Source: Arthrobacter sp. H5 (GTDB taxonomy: Bacteria; Actinomycetota; Actinomycetes; Actinomycetales; Micrococcaceae). From it: a DNA stretch of 38,072 nucleotides. The stretch covers positions 97,964 to 136,035 of the forward strand of contig NZ_KI915019.1 of assembly GCF_000520595.1 (NCBI RefSeq), given 5' to 3'. Positions within the stretch are counted from its first letter, which is position 1, and the number at the start of each line of letters is the position of its first letter. Below are positions 26,944 through 35,097 of this stretch, in pieces. The position numbers and the translations under genes are program-made. The notes beneath the pieces were generated by a model. It made no database searches. It was not told where the DNA came from and was given only the letters and a program-made list of their open reading frames with translations.

Positions 26944-28421
26944 CACCACGTCCCACCATGCCCGGAGTTTCGAGTGCCGCGGCGCTGGTGGCCTGTGCCG
27001 CCCTTGCGGCAGCCGCGCTCACCGCGTCGCCGGCGCATGCGGATGAACTCCGCGACAAGGAGTACTGGCTGGAGGGCTACGGCATCACCGAGGCATGGGA
27101 GTCCACCCGGGGAGCGGGCGTGAAAGTCGCTGTGATCGACAGCGGGGTGGACGGCACACACCCGGACCTTGAAGGTGTTGTGGTGGGGGGAACCGACGCG
27201 TCGGGAGCAGGCTCGCCGAACGGTCAGCAGGGTATCGGCGAGGTGCCGGAGCACGGCACGCTTGTTGCCAGCCTGCTCGCTGGCCGCGGCCACGAGCCTG
27301 AACCGGAGCCAACCCCGTCAGCATCGCCGTCCGGTTCTGCCAGCCCGTCCGCATCGCCGAGCGCTTCGGACAGTCCGTCGCCGTCGGAAAGTCCGGAGCC
27401 AACCTATGGTGCGGGGCCCGATGGCGTGATCGGGGTGGCGCCGGAAGCAGAGTTGCTAGCCGTATCGGTGTGGATCAGCGGTGAGACCAGCGGAGCAAAT
27501 CCCACGGGAGTGAGCATTGACGACCAGATTCCCAACGCCGTGCGGTGGGCAGTGGACAACGGGGCAACAGTCATCAATATGTCGCTGGGCAGCACCTCTC
27601 CAACCTGGCCGGAAAGCTGGGATGACGCGTTCCTCTACGCGGAGCAGCGGGATGTGGTGATCGTAGCGGCGGCCGGAAACCGCGCCGGAGGTTCGGCGCA
27701 GGTCGGAGCGCCCGCCACCATGCCTGGAATTCTTGCCGTTGGCGGTCTGAACCGCGAGGGGGAAGCGAGCCGGGAATCATCTTCCGAGGGCATCAGCATT
27801 GGCGTTGCAGCGCCCGCGGAGAATCTTGTGGGCGCGCTGCCGGGCGGTTTCTACGCAAGTCAATGGTCGGGGACCTCCGGAGCAGCACCGCTTGTGTCCG
27901 GGGTGGCTGCGCTGATCCGCTCCAAGTATCCCGAGTTGACTGCGCCGCAGGTGATCAATCGCATCATCCTGACCGCGCGGGATGCCGGAGAGCCTGGTCA
28001 GGACACCATCTACGGTTACGGGATCCTGGACGCCGAAGCGGCAGTGAACGCCGAGCTTGACGTTCCCACCGAACCGCTTCTGGGCGCAGGAGGCGTGGTG
28101 AGCATGGCGGAATACATCGAGACCTACCGCAGGGGTGCGCCCGAACCGCCCGAGGAGCCTGCCCCCAGCGAACCCACAGAAGCCCTGCCCGACATTCCCG
28201 AGCCCACGATTCCTGTGGCCGAGGAGCGTGCAGCCGTCTCAAGCGGACTGCCCGCGGCGATTGTGTTTGGATTTGCGGGATTGATCCTGTTCATCCTTGC
28301 CGCCGGCACCTATCAGGTGGTGAGGGTACGGGGGGCCGAGGCCGGCGGTGCCCCTGAGACGGGAGAATCCGTGACGACCGAAGAGCAGCCGCCGGACCCC
28401 GCCAACCGGCCTGAGTCATAG
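26940..28421 (+). CDS. Membrane-anchored S8 subtilisin-like protease (mycosin-like)
   Basis: 493 residues. A signal peptide ends SPAHA at residues 30-34. The catalytic triad is visible as Asp67 (VAVIDSGVDG), His105 (EHGTLVASLLAG) and Ser313 (SGTSGAAPLVSG), with oxyanion Asn247 (AAAGN). A Ser/Pro/Glu low-complexity insert (about 118-155) follows the His motif. A Pro/Glu-rich stalk leads to a single transmembrane helix near residues 438-460 and a short acidic tail, as in mycosins of type VII secretion. No ESX genes are near. TTG at 26940 overlaps the ppx stop; ATG at 26958 is an alternative. The target protein is unknown. Confidence 0.88.
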   Translation: MTPRPTMPGVSSAAALVACAALAAAALTASPAHADELRDKEYWLEGYGITEAWESTRGAGVKVAVIDSGVDGTHPDLEGVVVGGTDASGAGSPNGQQGIGEVPEHGTLVASLLAGRGHEPEPEPTPSASPSGSASPSASPSASDSPSPSESPEPTYGAGPDGVIGVAPEAELLAVSVWISGETSGANPTGVSIDDQIPNAVRWAVDNGATVINMSLGSTSPTWPESWDDAFLYAEQRDVVIVAAAGNRAGGSAQVGAPATMPGILAVGGLNREGEASRESSSEGISIGVAAPAENLVGALPGGFYASQWSGTSGAAPLVSGVAALIRSKYPELTAPQVINRIILTARDAGEPGQDTIYGYGILDAEAAVNAELDVPTEPLLGAGGVVSMAEYIETYRRGAPEPPEEPAPSEPTEALPDIPEPTIPVAEERAAVSSGLPAAIVFGFAGLILFILAAGTYQVVRVRGAEAGGAPETGESVTTEEQPPDPANRPES

Positions 28422-28447
28422 TTAGTGAAGATTTTCACAAAGTTCGG

Positions 28448-28453
28448 TACGCT
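28448..28453 (+). promoter_or_regulatory. -10 element for leaderless ndh
   Basis: TACGCT is followed by six bases and ATG at 28460, with no ribosome-binding site. The 38-base gap after the subtilase stop has no hairpin. Confidence 0.5.
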
Positions 28454-28459
28454 TGGTTC

Positions 28460-29929
28460 ATGGCACAATTCCCACAATATTCTGATCGTCCCCGCATCCT
28501 CGTTGTTGGCGGCGGCTACGTTGGGCTTTACGTAGCGCACAAGCTGCAGAAGAAGGTCAAGGCGCACGGGGGTATCGTCACCCTCGTCGACCCGCTGCCC
28601 TATATGACCTACCAGCCGTTCCTGCCCGAGGTGGCCGGAGGGAACATTGAGGCGCGCCACGCCGTAGTGTCCCACCGCATGCACCTGACGGAGACCGAGC
28701 TCATCACCGGCAAGGTGACCGCCATCGACCACCAGCGGCGGGCTGCCACCGTGGAACCTGCGGATGGAGGAGAGCCCTTCGAGCTGACCTACCGCGACGT
28801 TGTTGTGGCTGCCGGTGCCATCACCCGCACTTTCCCCATCGAGGGGCTGCGGGATGAAGGTATTGGCCTCAAAACCATTGAAGAGGCTGTGGCCCTTCGC
28901 AACCAGTTGCTGGAGCGCATCGAGACCGGCTCGCTGATGGCCCCGGGGCCTGAGCGGGACCGCGCACTGACGTTCGTCGTCGTTGGTGGCGGGTTTGCCG
29001 GTATTGAGGCAATCGCTGAGATTGAAGACCTTGCGCGCGCGGCGGTCAAGAAGAATGACCGGCTGGAGCGCTCCGACATCCGCTTTGTCCTGATCGAGGC
29101 AATGGGCCGCATCATGCCCGAGGTCACCGAGAGCCAGGCGGAATGGGTGGTTGAGCACCTTCGCGCCCGCGGCGTGCAGGTCAAGCTGAACACCTCCCTT
29201 TCCCGCGCCGTGGATGGCCGGCTGGAACTGATCAACATGGCGGACAAGTCCCCATCTGATGAGTTTGAGACGGACACCCTCATCTGGACGGCCGGTGTGC
29301 AGGCCAACCCGATGGTGCGCGGCTCGGACTTCCCGATCGACGACCGTGGCCGGGTGCGTGCCAACGCAGAGCTGCGCATCACGGGCGACGATGGCCCGTT
29401 GGAAGGCGCATGGACTGCAGGCGATGTGTCGGCGGTTCCCGACCTGTCCGGAGGCGGCGTGGGCGGCTTCTGTGTGCCCAACGCGCAGCACGCCGTGAGG
29501 CAGGCCAAGCGGTTGGCGAAGAACATCTATGCCGAGCGTTACGGCGTGGGCCACGTCAAGCAGTACAAGCACAAGAACCTCGGCGCAGTTGCCGGTTTCG
29601 GCCAGTACAAGGGTGTTGCCAACATCATGGGGTTCGGCATGAAAGGCTTTCCCGCCTGGCTTGCCCACCGCGGCTACCATGGCATGGCCATGCCCATGTT
29701 CGAGCGGAAGTTCCGGGTTGTCATCAACTGGATCCTTAGCTTCCTGTTCCGCCGCGACACCACCCACCTGATGGACCTGCAGACTCCGCGGAGGCAGTTC
29801 CGCGAAGCGGCAACGCCTCCGCCCAAGAAGCAGAAGGCTCCGGTTTCGGACAGTTCAGCCTCGGGTTCGGGCAACAGGGACGCATACAGCGAGCCCAAGC
29901 AGCCTGAGGGCAGCAGCGCGAAAGCGTAG
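28460..29929 (+). CDS. ndh: Type II NADH dehydrogenase (NDH-2)
   Basis: 489 residues. It is a non-proton-pumping, membrane-peripheral enzyme moving electrons from NADH to menaquinone. RILVVGGGYVGLYVAHKL is the FAD-binding GxGxxG motif near the N-terminus; TFVVVGGGFAGIEAIAEI near residue 172 is the NADH-binding motif. TYQPFLPEVAGG, WTAGVQANPM and the quinone-side motif AQHAVRQAKRLAKNI are present. Near the C-terminus a hydrophobic stretch (about 410-432) probably binds the membrane, followed by a 60-residue polar Lys/Ser/Gly tail. It is typical of actinobacterial Ndh. Confidence 0.95.
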   Translation: MAQFPQYSDRPRILVVGGGYVGLYVAHKLQKKVKAHGGIVTLVDPLPYMTYQPFLPEVAGGNIEARHAVVSHRMHLTETELITGKVTAIDHQRRAATVEPADGGEPFELTYRDVVVAAGAITRTFPIEGLRDEGIGLKTIEEAVALRNQLLERIETGSLMAPGPERDRALTFVVVGGGFAGIEAIAEIEDLARAAVKKNDRLERSDIRFVLIEAMGRIMPEVTESQAEWVVEHLRARGVQVKLNTSLSRAVDGRLELINMADKSPSDEFETDTLIWTAGVQANPMVRGSDFPIDDRGRVRANAELRITGDDGPLEGAWTAGDVSAVPDLSGGGVGGFCVPNAQHAVRQAKRLAKNIYAERYGVGHVKQYKHKNLGAVAGFGQYKGVANIMGFGMKGFPAWLAHRGYHGMAMPMFERKFRVVINWILSFLFRRDTTHLMDLQTPRRQFREAATPPPKKQKAPVSDSSASGSGNRDAYSEPKQPEGSSAKA

Positions 29930-29949
29930 TCAAACCAGCCAGCAGCAGA

Positions 29950-29999
29950 CGACGGCGGCAGTCACAGTGCCTTTGAAGGGCGGGTGACGGCCGCCGTCG
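29950..29999 (+). terminator. Terminator of ndh
   Basis: CGACGGCGGCAGTCAC (29950-29965) pairs with GTGACGGCCGCCGTCG (29984-29999) with one mismatch, 20 bases past the stop. There is no T-run, as is common in high-GC actinobacteria. Confidence 0.7.
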
Positions 30000-30031
30000 C
30001 GCGTTAACCGGCATCTATAGTTTTTGGTGGG

Positions 30032-30387
30032 ATGATTTGACCGGAAACTCCAGCCGACCGTCCTGCTGCCATCGCCGTGATAGAGGAGACCTTCCGGCGT
30101 TCCCCGGAGCGCCCTGTGGAGGACGCGTTGCTGGAGGAGCTGTTCGGGTGCCGGGAGTACATTCCGCCGCTGTCACTGGTGGCAGTGAACGACGACGGCG
30201 CCGTGTGCGGTTATGTGATCACCACCCGGGGGTGGATAGGGTCAACGCCATCCCTGGGTCTTGGGCCGATCGGGGTGTCACCGCAATACCAGGGGACAGG
30301 CATTGGACGGTTGCTGGTGGAGGAATCGATGGCCGTCGCCTCCCCGTCGGACGGTTCCGTTACGCCGGTCCTTTCGAGGGCCTCTGA
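30032..30387 (+). pseudogene. Degenerate GNAT N-acetyltransferase gene
   Basis: ATG-ATT-TGA at 30032-30040 puts a stop at codon 3. Reading on in the same frame gives PETPADRPAAIAVIEETFRR, then ARNDDGAVCGYV-like sequence (AVNDDGAVCGYV) and PIGVSPQYQGTGIGRLLVEES, a good GNAT fold up to the acetyl-CoA-binding Q/RxxGxG motif. After about 30342 the frame loses similarity, but another frame gives GRFRYAGPFEGL and a stop at 30385-30387, which looks like the last residues of YhbS-type acetyltransferases. So the gene seems to have a nonsense change (TGA for a likely CGA) and an internal deletion of roughly 60-80 codons with frameshift. A GTG at 30077 could in principle start a truncated product, but that frame runs into the tRNA gene. 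Confidence 0.7.
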
Positions 30388-30449
30388 CCGGGCCCGAAGG
30401 TCGCGTATCCTTGTTGGGATGCTGACCGCCCGGGGTGCTCAGCGTCCAC

Positions 30450-30522
30450 GCCCCAGTAGCCCAATGGCAGAGGCAGGAGACTTAAAATCTTCACAGTGTG
30501 GGTTCGAGTCCCACCTGGGGCA
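30450..30522 (+). tRNA. tRNA with anticodon UAA (predicted Leu), short variable loop
   Basis: 73 bases. The acceptor stem is GCCCCAG (30450-30456) with CTGGGGC (30515-30521) and discriminator A. The D-arm starts GCC (30459) and pairs with GGC (30472-30474). The anticodon stem GGAGA/TCTTC closes loop CTTAAAA, with anticodon TAA at 30483-30485. The T-arm is GTGGG-TTCGAGT-CCCAC (30498-30514). CCA is not encoded. The variable region is only five bases (ACAGT), whereas bacterial leucine tRNAs normally have a long variable arm. TTA codons do occur in this window (in manC, the yihY-like gene and add). Confidence 0.88.
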
Positions 30523-30573
30523 CAGCATCTCATCCCCCGCCCGGGCACAGCCTGGGTCCCCTAAATACCACCC

Positions 30574-30599
30574 TGTGATGAGCGTTACAAGGATGTAAC
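30574..30599. promoter_or_regulatory. Crp/GlxR-like site and adjoining palindrome upstream of livJ
   Basis: TGTGATGAGCGTTACA (30574-30589) matches TGTGA-N6-TCACA with one mismatch. Overlapping it, GTTACA-AGGA-TGTAAC (30584-30599) is a perfect inverted repeat. Both lie 110-140 bases before the livJ ATG. A -10 such as TAGCTT (30633-30638) follows, but no firm promoter could be fixed. Confidence 0.45.
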
Positions 30600-30711
30600 C
30601 AGATTCGCTTATCTTCGGCACATTTTTGCACTAGCTTTTCTACATACCAGGAACACCTGGATTATCGCATCAGAGGCATACCACTGCCTTTCGATCGAGG
30701 AGATTAATTTC

Positions 30712-32100
30712 ATGACAGCAACACGTAACTCCGTGCGGTTTGGCATTGGGGAGAATGCCCCGCGCGCCGCAAAGATCGCGGCCCTCAGCCTGGGTATCGC
30801 TCTCTTTGCGTCTGCTTGCGGCGGATCCCCCACGCCTGAAGACGAAGGGGATGGCGGAACCTCCGCACCTCCCGCCGCGTCCGGACTGACCTGCCCGGAG
30901 AGCCAGGGCGGCGAAGCGCCTCCACAAGGCGAGAAGGGCGATCCGGCCGGAGTGCCGGAGGCAGAGACAACTACGGAGACTCCGCTTGTCCTGGGTTCCA
31001 TCCTTCCCACTACCGGTGCCCTTGCATTTCTTGGGCCTCCTGAAATTGCCGGTGTGAACCTGGCTGTGCAGGAAGTCAATGAGGCTGGAGGTGTCCTGGG
31101 TCAGGACATCGAGATTGTGCACCGTGATTCGGGCGACACCACCACCGACATTGCCACCCAGTCCGTGACTGATCTGCTGTCACAGGACGTTAGCGCGATC
31201 ATCGGAGCGGCGTCCTCGGGCGTTTCCCAGACGGTGATCCAGCAGATCACCGGTGCGGGCGTAATCCAGATGTCCCCGGCCAACACCTCGCCTGACTTCA
31301 CCACCGCCGACGACGACGGCCTGTACTGGCGCACGGCCCCATCGGACGTGCTCCAGGGCCGGGTGCTGGGCAACTACATCATGTCCTGTGGCGCCCAGAC
31401 CGTGGGCATGATTGTTCTGAACGACGCTTACGGTACCGGTCTGCAGGCCAGCGTTAAGGAAGCTGTTGAGGGCGCTGGCGGCCAAGTCGTCGCCGAGGAG
31501 ATGTTCAACGAGGGCGACTCGCAGTTCAGTTCGCAGGTTGACGCCCTTGTAGCAGCGGATCCTGACGCCTATGTGGTCATCAGCTTCGACCAGGCAAACA
31601 GCATCATCCCGCTGATGACCGGTCAGGGAGTTGAACCGGGTTCCATGTTCTTTGTTGACGGCAACACGGCCGACTACAGCGAGGATCTGGATCCGGGCAC
31701 CCTCGAAGGCGCGCAGGGCACCCAGCCCGGTTCCTTCGCTGGTGACGAGTTCAAGTCGGCACTCGCGGAGATCGATGACAGCCTCAACGTCTGGAACTAC
31801 GCCGGTGAAAGCTACGACGCAGTAAACCTCATTGCGCTCGCGGCCGATGCAGCGGGCAGCACCGACGGGGCAGCGATCGCGGCGGAACTGGAGGCAGCCT
31901 CCAAGGAAGGTACCGAATGCTTCGACTTTGCCGGCTGCATCACTCTGCAGCGCGGCGGCGAGGATATCGACTACCAAGGCATTTCCGGGCCCATCACTTT
32001 CGATGAGAACGGCGATCCGACAGAGGCCTTTATCGGCATCTACGAGTTCGACGCGGAGAACGTTCCCCAGCCGAGCCGTTCGGAGCAGGGTTCGCTCTAG
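30712..32100 (+). CDS. livJ: Branched-chain amino acid ABC transporter substrate-binding lipoprotein
   Basis: 462 residues. The N-terminus is a lipoprotein signal with lipobox ASAC (Cys 36), so it is tethered outside the membrane. After an acidic Ser/Pro/Gly linker comes the type I periplasmic-binding fold (LVLGSILPTTGALAFLGPPEIAGVNLAVQEVNEAGGVLG, AIIGAASSGVSQTVIQ), typical of LivJ/LivK-like receptors. It is about 60-80 residues longer than E. coli LivJ, mostly in the linker and the C-terminal insert. ATG at 30712 has GAGGAG upstream. It converges on the liv transporter operon rather than being in it. Confidence 0.92.
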   Translation: MTATRNSVRFGIGENAPRAAKIAALSLGIALFASACGGSPTPEDEGDGGTSAPPAASGLTCPESQGGEAPPQGEKGDPAGVPEAETTTETPLVLGSILPTTGALAFLGPPEIAGVNLAVQEVNEAGGVLGQDIEIVHRDSGDTTTDIATQSVTDLLSQDVSAIIGAASSGVSQTVIQQITGAGVIQMSPANTSPDFTTADDDGLYWRTAPSDVLQGRVLGNYIMSCGAQTVGMIVLNDAYGTGLQASVKEAVEGAGGQVVAEEMFNEGDSQFSSQVDALVAADPDAYVVISFDQANSIIPLMTGQGVEPGSMFFVDGNTADYSEDLDPGTLEGAQGTQPGSFAGDEFKSALAEIDDSLNVWNYAGESYDAVNLIALAADAAGSTDGAAIAAELEAASKEGTECFDFAGCITLQRGGEDIDYQGISGPITFDENGDPTEAFIGIYEFDAENVPQPSRSEQGSL

Positions 32101-32130
32101 CAACACAGTAGTAACACTCACTCGCACTGA

Positions 32131-32170
32131 CTGAAAGGCCCCTTCCGGACTTCCGGAAGGGGCCTTTCAG
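32131..32170. terminator. Perfect 19-bp terminator hairpin between livJ and livF
   Basis: CTGAAAGGCCCCTTCCGGA (32131-32149) and TCCGGAAGGGGCCTTTCAG (32152-32170) are exact inverted copies. The arms end in CTTTCAG, giving T-rich sequence on either strand, so it suits the convergent genes livJ and livF. Confidence 0.85.
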
Positions 32171-32175
32171 CGGCT

Positions 32176-32309
32176 GGTGGTCGACCAAACGCCCTCGAAG
32201 GCGGATGGCCGGTCGTCGAATAAGCGCAGTCTGGGGCGTGCGTGGAGACCCTGGTGCCTGCCTCACCTGGGTCTCCGCGCGTTCGCTGGCGCTCTCTTGG
32301 TCGACCGCC
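32176..32309. repeat. REP-like palindromic element abutting livF
   Basis: The outer arms GGTGGTCGACCAA (32176-32188) and TTGGTCGACCGCC (32297-32309) are inverted copies with one mismatch; the centre pairs GGAGACCC (32244-32251) with GGGTCTCC (32269-32276). The right end lies seven bases from the livF stop codon. It shares its ends and centre with 25137-25305 and 37991-38066. Confidence 0.8.
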
Positions 32310-32315
32310 GGTGTT

Positions 32316-33056
32316 TCAGGCCGTGTCGGCCAGCGTCCCCAGGTAAAGCTGGATCACCTTGGGATCCTTCATCAGTTCACGTCCGGTGCCTGTATAGGCA
32401 TCCTTGCCCTGGTCCAGCACATAGGCGCGGTCGCAGATCTGCAGGCAGCGGCGGGCGTTCTGCTCGACCATAATCACCGATACGCCGGCCTTGTTGATCT
32501 CGTGGACCCGGAGGAAGGTCTCGTCCTGCTTGACCGGCGAGAGCCCTGCGGATGGCTCGTCGAGGAGCAGCACCGCCGGTTCCATCATGAGGGCGCGTCC
32601 CATCGCGACCATCTGCCGCTCGCCACCGGATAACGACCCCGCACGTTGGGCGCGCCTCTTTGCCAGTTCGGGAAAGAGGCTCGCAACAAATTCGAAGCGT
32701 TCCTTGAAGTCCTTGGGCCGTTGAAACATGCCCATTTCGAGGTTTTCCTCAATGGTCAGGGAAGCAAACACATTGTTGTTCTGGGGGACAAAGCCCACAC
32801 CCTGGCTGACCAGTTTGTTGGCCTTCAGGCCGGTGATGTCCTGATCGCGGACAACAACTGTGCCGGAGTGGATTTTCACCAGCCCAAACATTGCTTTAAG
32901 CAGCGTCGACTTCCCGGCGCCGTTGGGCCCAATGATTCCAATGAGCTCACCGGTCCGCGCTTCAATGCTGCAGCCGTTGAGGATGTGAACCCCGGGCAGG
33001 TAGCCGGCCACCAGATCGGTGACCTTCACCACTGACTTGTCAACTGAAGCGTTCAT
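32316..33056 (-). CDS. livF: Branched-chain amino acid ABC transporter ATP-binding protein LivF
   Basis: 246 residues. It is one of two ATPases driving uptake of Leu, Ile and Val. Walker A GPNGAGKST, Q-loop PQNNNVFASLT, signature LSGGERQMVA, Walker B VLLLDEPSAGLSP and the switch region VEQNARRCLQICDRAYVLDQG are all present and in order. The length is close to E. coli LivF. The ATG overlaps the livG stop by four bases (ATGA), as in the other genes of this operon. It is the last gene, ending beside a REP-like element and a convergent terminator. Confidence 0.95.
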   Translation of the reverse strand: MNASVDKSVVKVTDLVAGYLPGVHILNGCSIEARTGELIGIIGPNGAGKSTLLKAMFGLVKIHSGTVVVRDQDITGLKANKLVSQGVGFVPQNNNVFASLTIEENLEMGMFQRPKDFKERFEFVASLFPELAKRRAQRAGSLSGGERQMVAMGRALMMEPAVLLLDEPSAGLSPVKQDETFLRVHEINKAGVSVIMVEQNARRCLQICDRAYVLDQGKDAYTGTGRELMKDPKVIQLYLGTLADTA

Positions 33057-34108
33057 GACCGGTTCTCCTTGGTGGGATCGGTATCGGTTTTGCGATCGTA
33101 GTCACGCTCTTGGCCGATGATGCCTGCGTCCTCGGTGCCAACCACGGAGTCCTCGTCCTGGGCAAGTTCCACTTCAAGCATCTCCACGCCGTGCGAATCG
33201 CCCAGATCCACGTCGTGGTGGGCGCCGAGGTAGGCGTCGATGACAGCCGGGTCCTTCATGACTACTTCCGGTGTTCCCTCCGCGACCACGCGTCCCTCGG
33301 CCATGACCACCACCCAGTCGGCGATGTGCCGCACCATGTGCATGTCATGCTCCACGAAGAGGACCGTCATGCCTTCGGCCTTGAGGCTCCTGACGTGGTC
33401 GAGCAGCGATTGGGTAAGTGCTGGGTTCACTCCCGCCATGGGCTCGTCGAGCATCACCAGGGTGGGCTTGACCATAAGTGCGCGCGCCATTTCCAGCAGT
33501 TTGCGCTGGCCGCCCGAAAGCGACGCGGCGTAGTCTTTCGACTTGGTGTCCAGCTTGAACTTCTCCAGCAGCACGTCCGCCTGAGCCGTGATTTCCTTTT
33601 CTCGTTTGCCCCAAAGGCCCTTGAAAAGCGCGCGCAGCAGGCTTTCGCCGGGCTGGCCGGTGGCGCCGAGTCGCATGTTTTCCATCACAGTCAGCTTGCC
33701 CATGACTTTGGTGAGTTGGAAGGTCCGGACCATTCCCAGCCGTGCCACCTTGTACGGCGGAACACCTGCGAGGTCCTTGCCGTTGAACGTCCAGTCGCCG
33801 GTCTGTGGGTTGTCGAATCCGGTGAGCAGGTTGAACAGTGTGGTCTTCCCGGCACCGTTGGGCCCGATCAGTGCTGTGATCTTGTTGCGCGGCACCTCCA
33901 GATACTCCACGTCCACGGCATTGACGCCGCCGAAGCTTCGTGTCACATTCTTCGCCGTCATGATCGGATCCCGCTTGCGGCAGCCCGGACCGGGACTCTC
34001 CGCCGCGATGGGGCGGGTGTCCGTCATGTGGTCTATTGGTTCCTGCGGCGATGCCGTCGCCTGTCCGGTGGGCGGTGCTTCTGTGCCGCCGTTGGTCTGC
34101 TCACTCAT
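33053..34108 (-). CDS. livG: Branched-chain amino acid ABC transporter ATP-binding protein LivG
   Basis: 351 residues, about 95 longer than E. coli LivG. A polar N-terminal extension (about residues 1-48) precedes NVTRSFGGVNAV, and an acidic C-terminal tail of about 50 residues (VELAQDEDSVVGTEDAG) follows. The ATPase core is normal: Walker A GPNGAGKTT, signature SLSGGQRKLLE, Walker B LVMLDEPMAGVNP, switch His FVEHDMHMV. An internal start near residue 28 or 50 could give a shorter protein, but the ATG at 34108 overlaps the livM stop (ATGA) and so is preferred. Confidence 0.93.
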   Translation of the reverse strand: MSEQTNGGTEAPPTGQATASPQEPIDHMTDTRPIAAESPGPGCRKRDPIMTAKNVTRSFGGVNAVDVEYLEVPRNKITALIGPNGAGKTTLFNLLTGFDNPQTGDWTFNGKDLAGVPPYKVARLGMVRTFQLTKVMGKLTVMENMRLGATGQPGESLLRALFKGLWGKREKEITAQADVLLEKFKLDTKSKDYAASLSGGQRKLLEMARALMVKPTLVMLDEPMAGVNPALTQSLLDHVRSLKAEGMTVLFVEHDMHMVRHIADWVVVMAEGRVVAEGTPEVVMKDPAVIDAYLGAHHDVDLGDSHGVEMLEVELAQDEDSVVGTEDAGIIGQERDYDRKTDTDPTKENRS

Positions 34109-35088
34109 GCGAACGCCAACTCCTTCTTGTTGCCGAATACGCCCTGTGGCCTGAAGATCATCAGCAGCATCAGCGCCACTCCAACGAGGATGTAGCGCAG
34201 TTGGCCAGCCTGGACGTTGGTGAGGAAAGTGATGGCGCCGATTTCAATGGCACCGAACAGCAGGCCCTGGGTCAGTGAAAGGACCACCCAGAAAATCATT
34301 GCCCCGATCACCGGACCCAGCACCGTAGCCATGCCGCCAAGCAGGAGGCAGGTATAGAGGAAGAACGTCAGCTCGGTCGAGTAATTGGCGGGCTGCACCG
34401 CGCCGCGGGGGAGGGTAAAGATCATTCCCGCAACCGTACCGAGAAGCCCGCCGATGATGAGGGCCTGCATCTTGTAGGCGTAGACGTTCTTGCCCAGGGC
34501 CCTGACCGCGTTCTCATCTTCGCGGATACCCTTCAGCACCCGACCCCACGGGCTGCGCATCAGGAGCCACACGGTGAGGCAGGCGAGGATGACGATGGTC
34601 CAGCCGACAACCCGGATCCAGAACCCGTCCTGGTTCATGCTGACCGGGCCTACATTGTAGGTTCCGTCCGGGAACGGATTGAGTCCAACGAATCCGTTCT
34701 CGAAGCCGCCGGCAAGACCGTTGGCGGAACCGGTTACTTGGGTGAGCCCGTTGGTGGTGACAATGTAGCGGATGATTTCAGCCGCGGCGATGGTCACGAT
34801 GGCGAGGTAGTCCGCGCGGAGCCGCAGCGTTGGAATACCGAGCACGATGGCGAAGATCACCGAACTGGTGAGTGCGATGAGCACAGCCACAGGCAGCGGG
34901 GCGTTGAACTGCAGGGTGGGGATGGCGAAGCCGTAGGCGCCCACGGCCATGAAACCGGCCTGGCCAAAGTTGAGCAGCCCCGAGTAGCCGAAGTGCACGG
35001 CAAGTCCCAGAGCGGCCAACGCGTAAGCGGCAGTTGTTGGGCTGATGATCTCGCCGAAGGCGAGCGACAGAATGTTTGCGATATCCAT
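34105..35088 (-). CDS. livM: Branched-chain amino acid ABC transporter permease LivM
   Basis: 327 residues with about nine hydrophobic segments. Family landmarks: LAALGLAVHFGYSGLLNFGQAGFMAVGAYGF near the N-terminus, PTLRLRADYLAIVTIAAAEIIR, and the cytoplasmic EAA-like loop RSPWGRVLKGIREDENAVRALGKN that contacts the ATPases. RPQGVFGN marks the C-terminus. It forms the membrane channel with LivH. The gap to livH is nine bases, and the 3' end overlaps livG by four. Confidence 0.94.
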   Translation of the reverse strand: MDIANILSLAFGEIISPTTAAYALAALGLAVHFGYSGLLNFGQAGFMAVGAYGFAIPTLQFNAPLPVAVLIALTSSVIFAIVLGIPTLRLRADYLAIVTIAAAEIIRYIVTTNGLTQVTGSANGLAGGFENGFVGLNPFPDGTYNVGPVSMNQDGFWIRVVGWTIVILACLTVWLLMRSPWGRVLKGIREDENAVRALGKNVYAYKMQALIIGGLLGTVAGMIFTLPRGAVQPANYSTELTFFLYTCLLLGGMATVLGPVIGAMIFWVVLSLTQGLLFGAIEIGAITFLTNVQAGQLRYILVGVALMLLMIFRPQGVFGNKKELAFA

Positions 35089-35097
35089 GGTGGGTCC

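Noticed and set aside
30450-30522. tRNA gene as an integration site of a genomic island
   Set aside because: No integrase, no repeated tRNA 3' end and no foreign composition were seen next to it. The neighbours are ordinary core genes.
30077-30598. 173-residue plus-strand gene starting at GTG 30077
   Set aside because: Only its first half has GNAT similarity; the second half is frameshifted and then reads through the tRNA. It is better explained as a pseudogene plus a tRNA.
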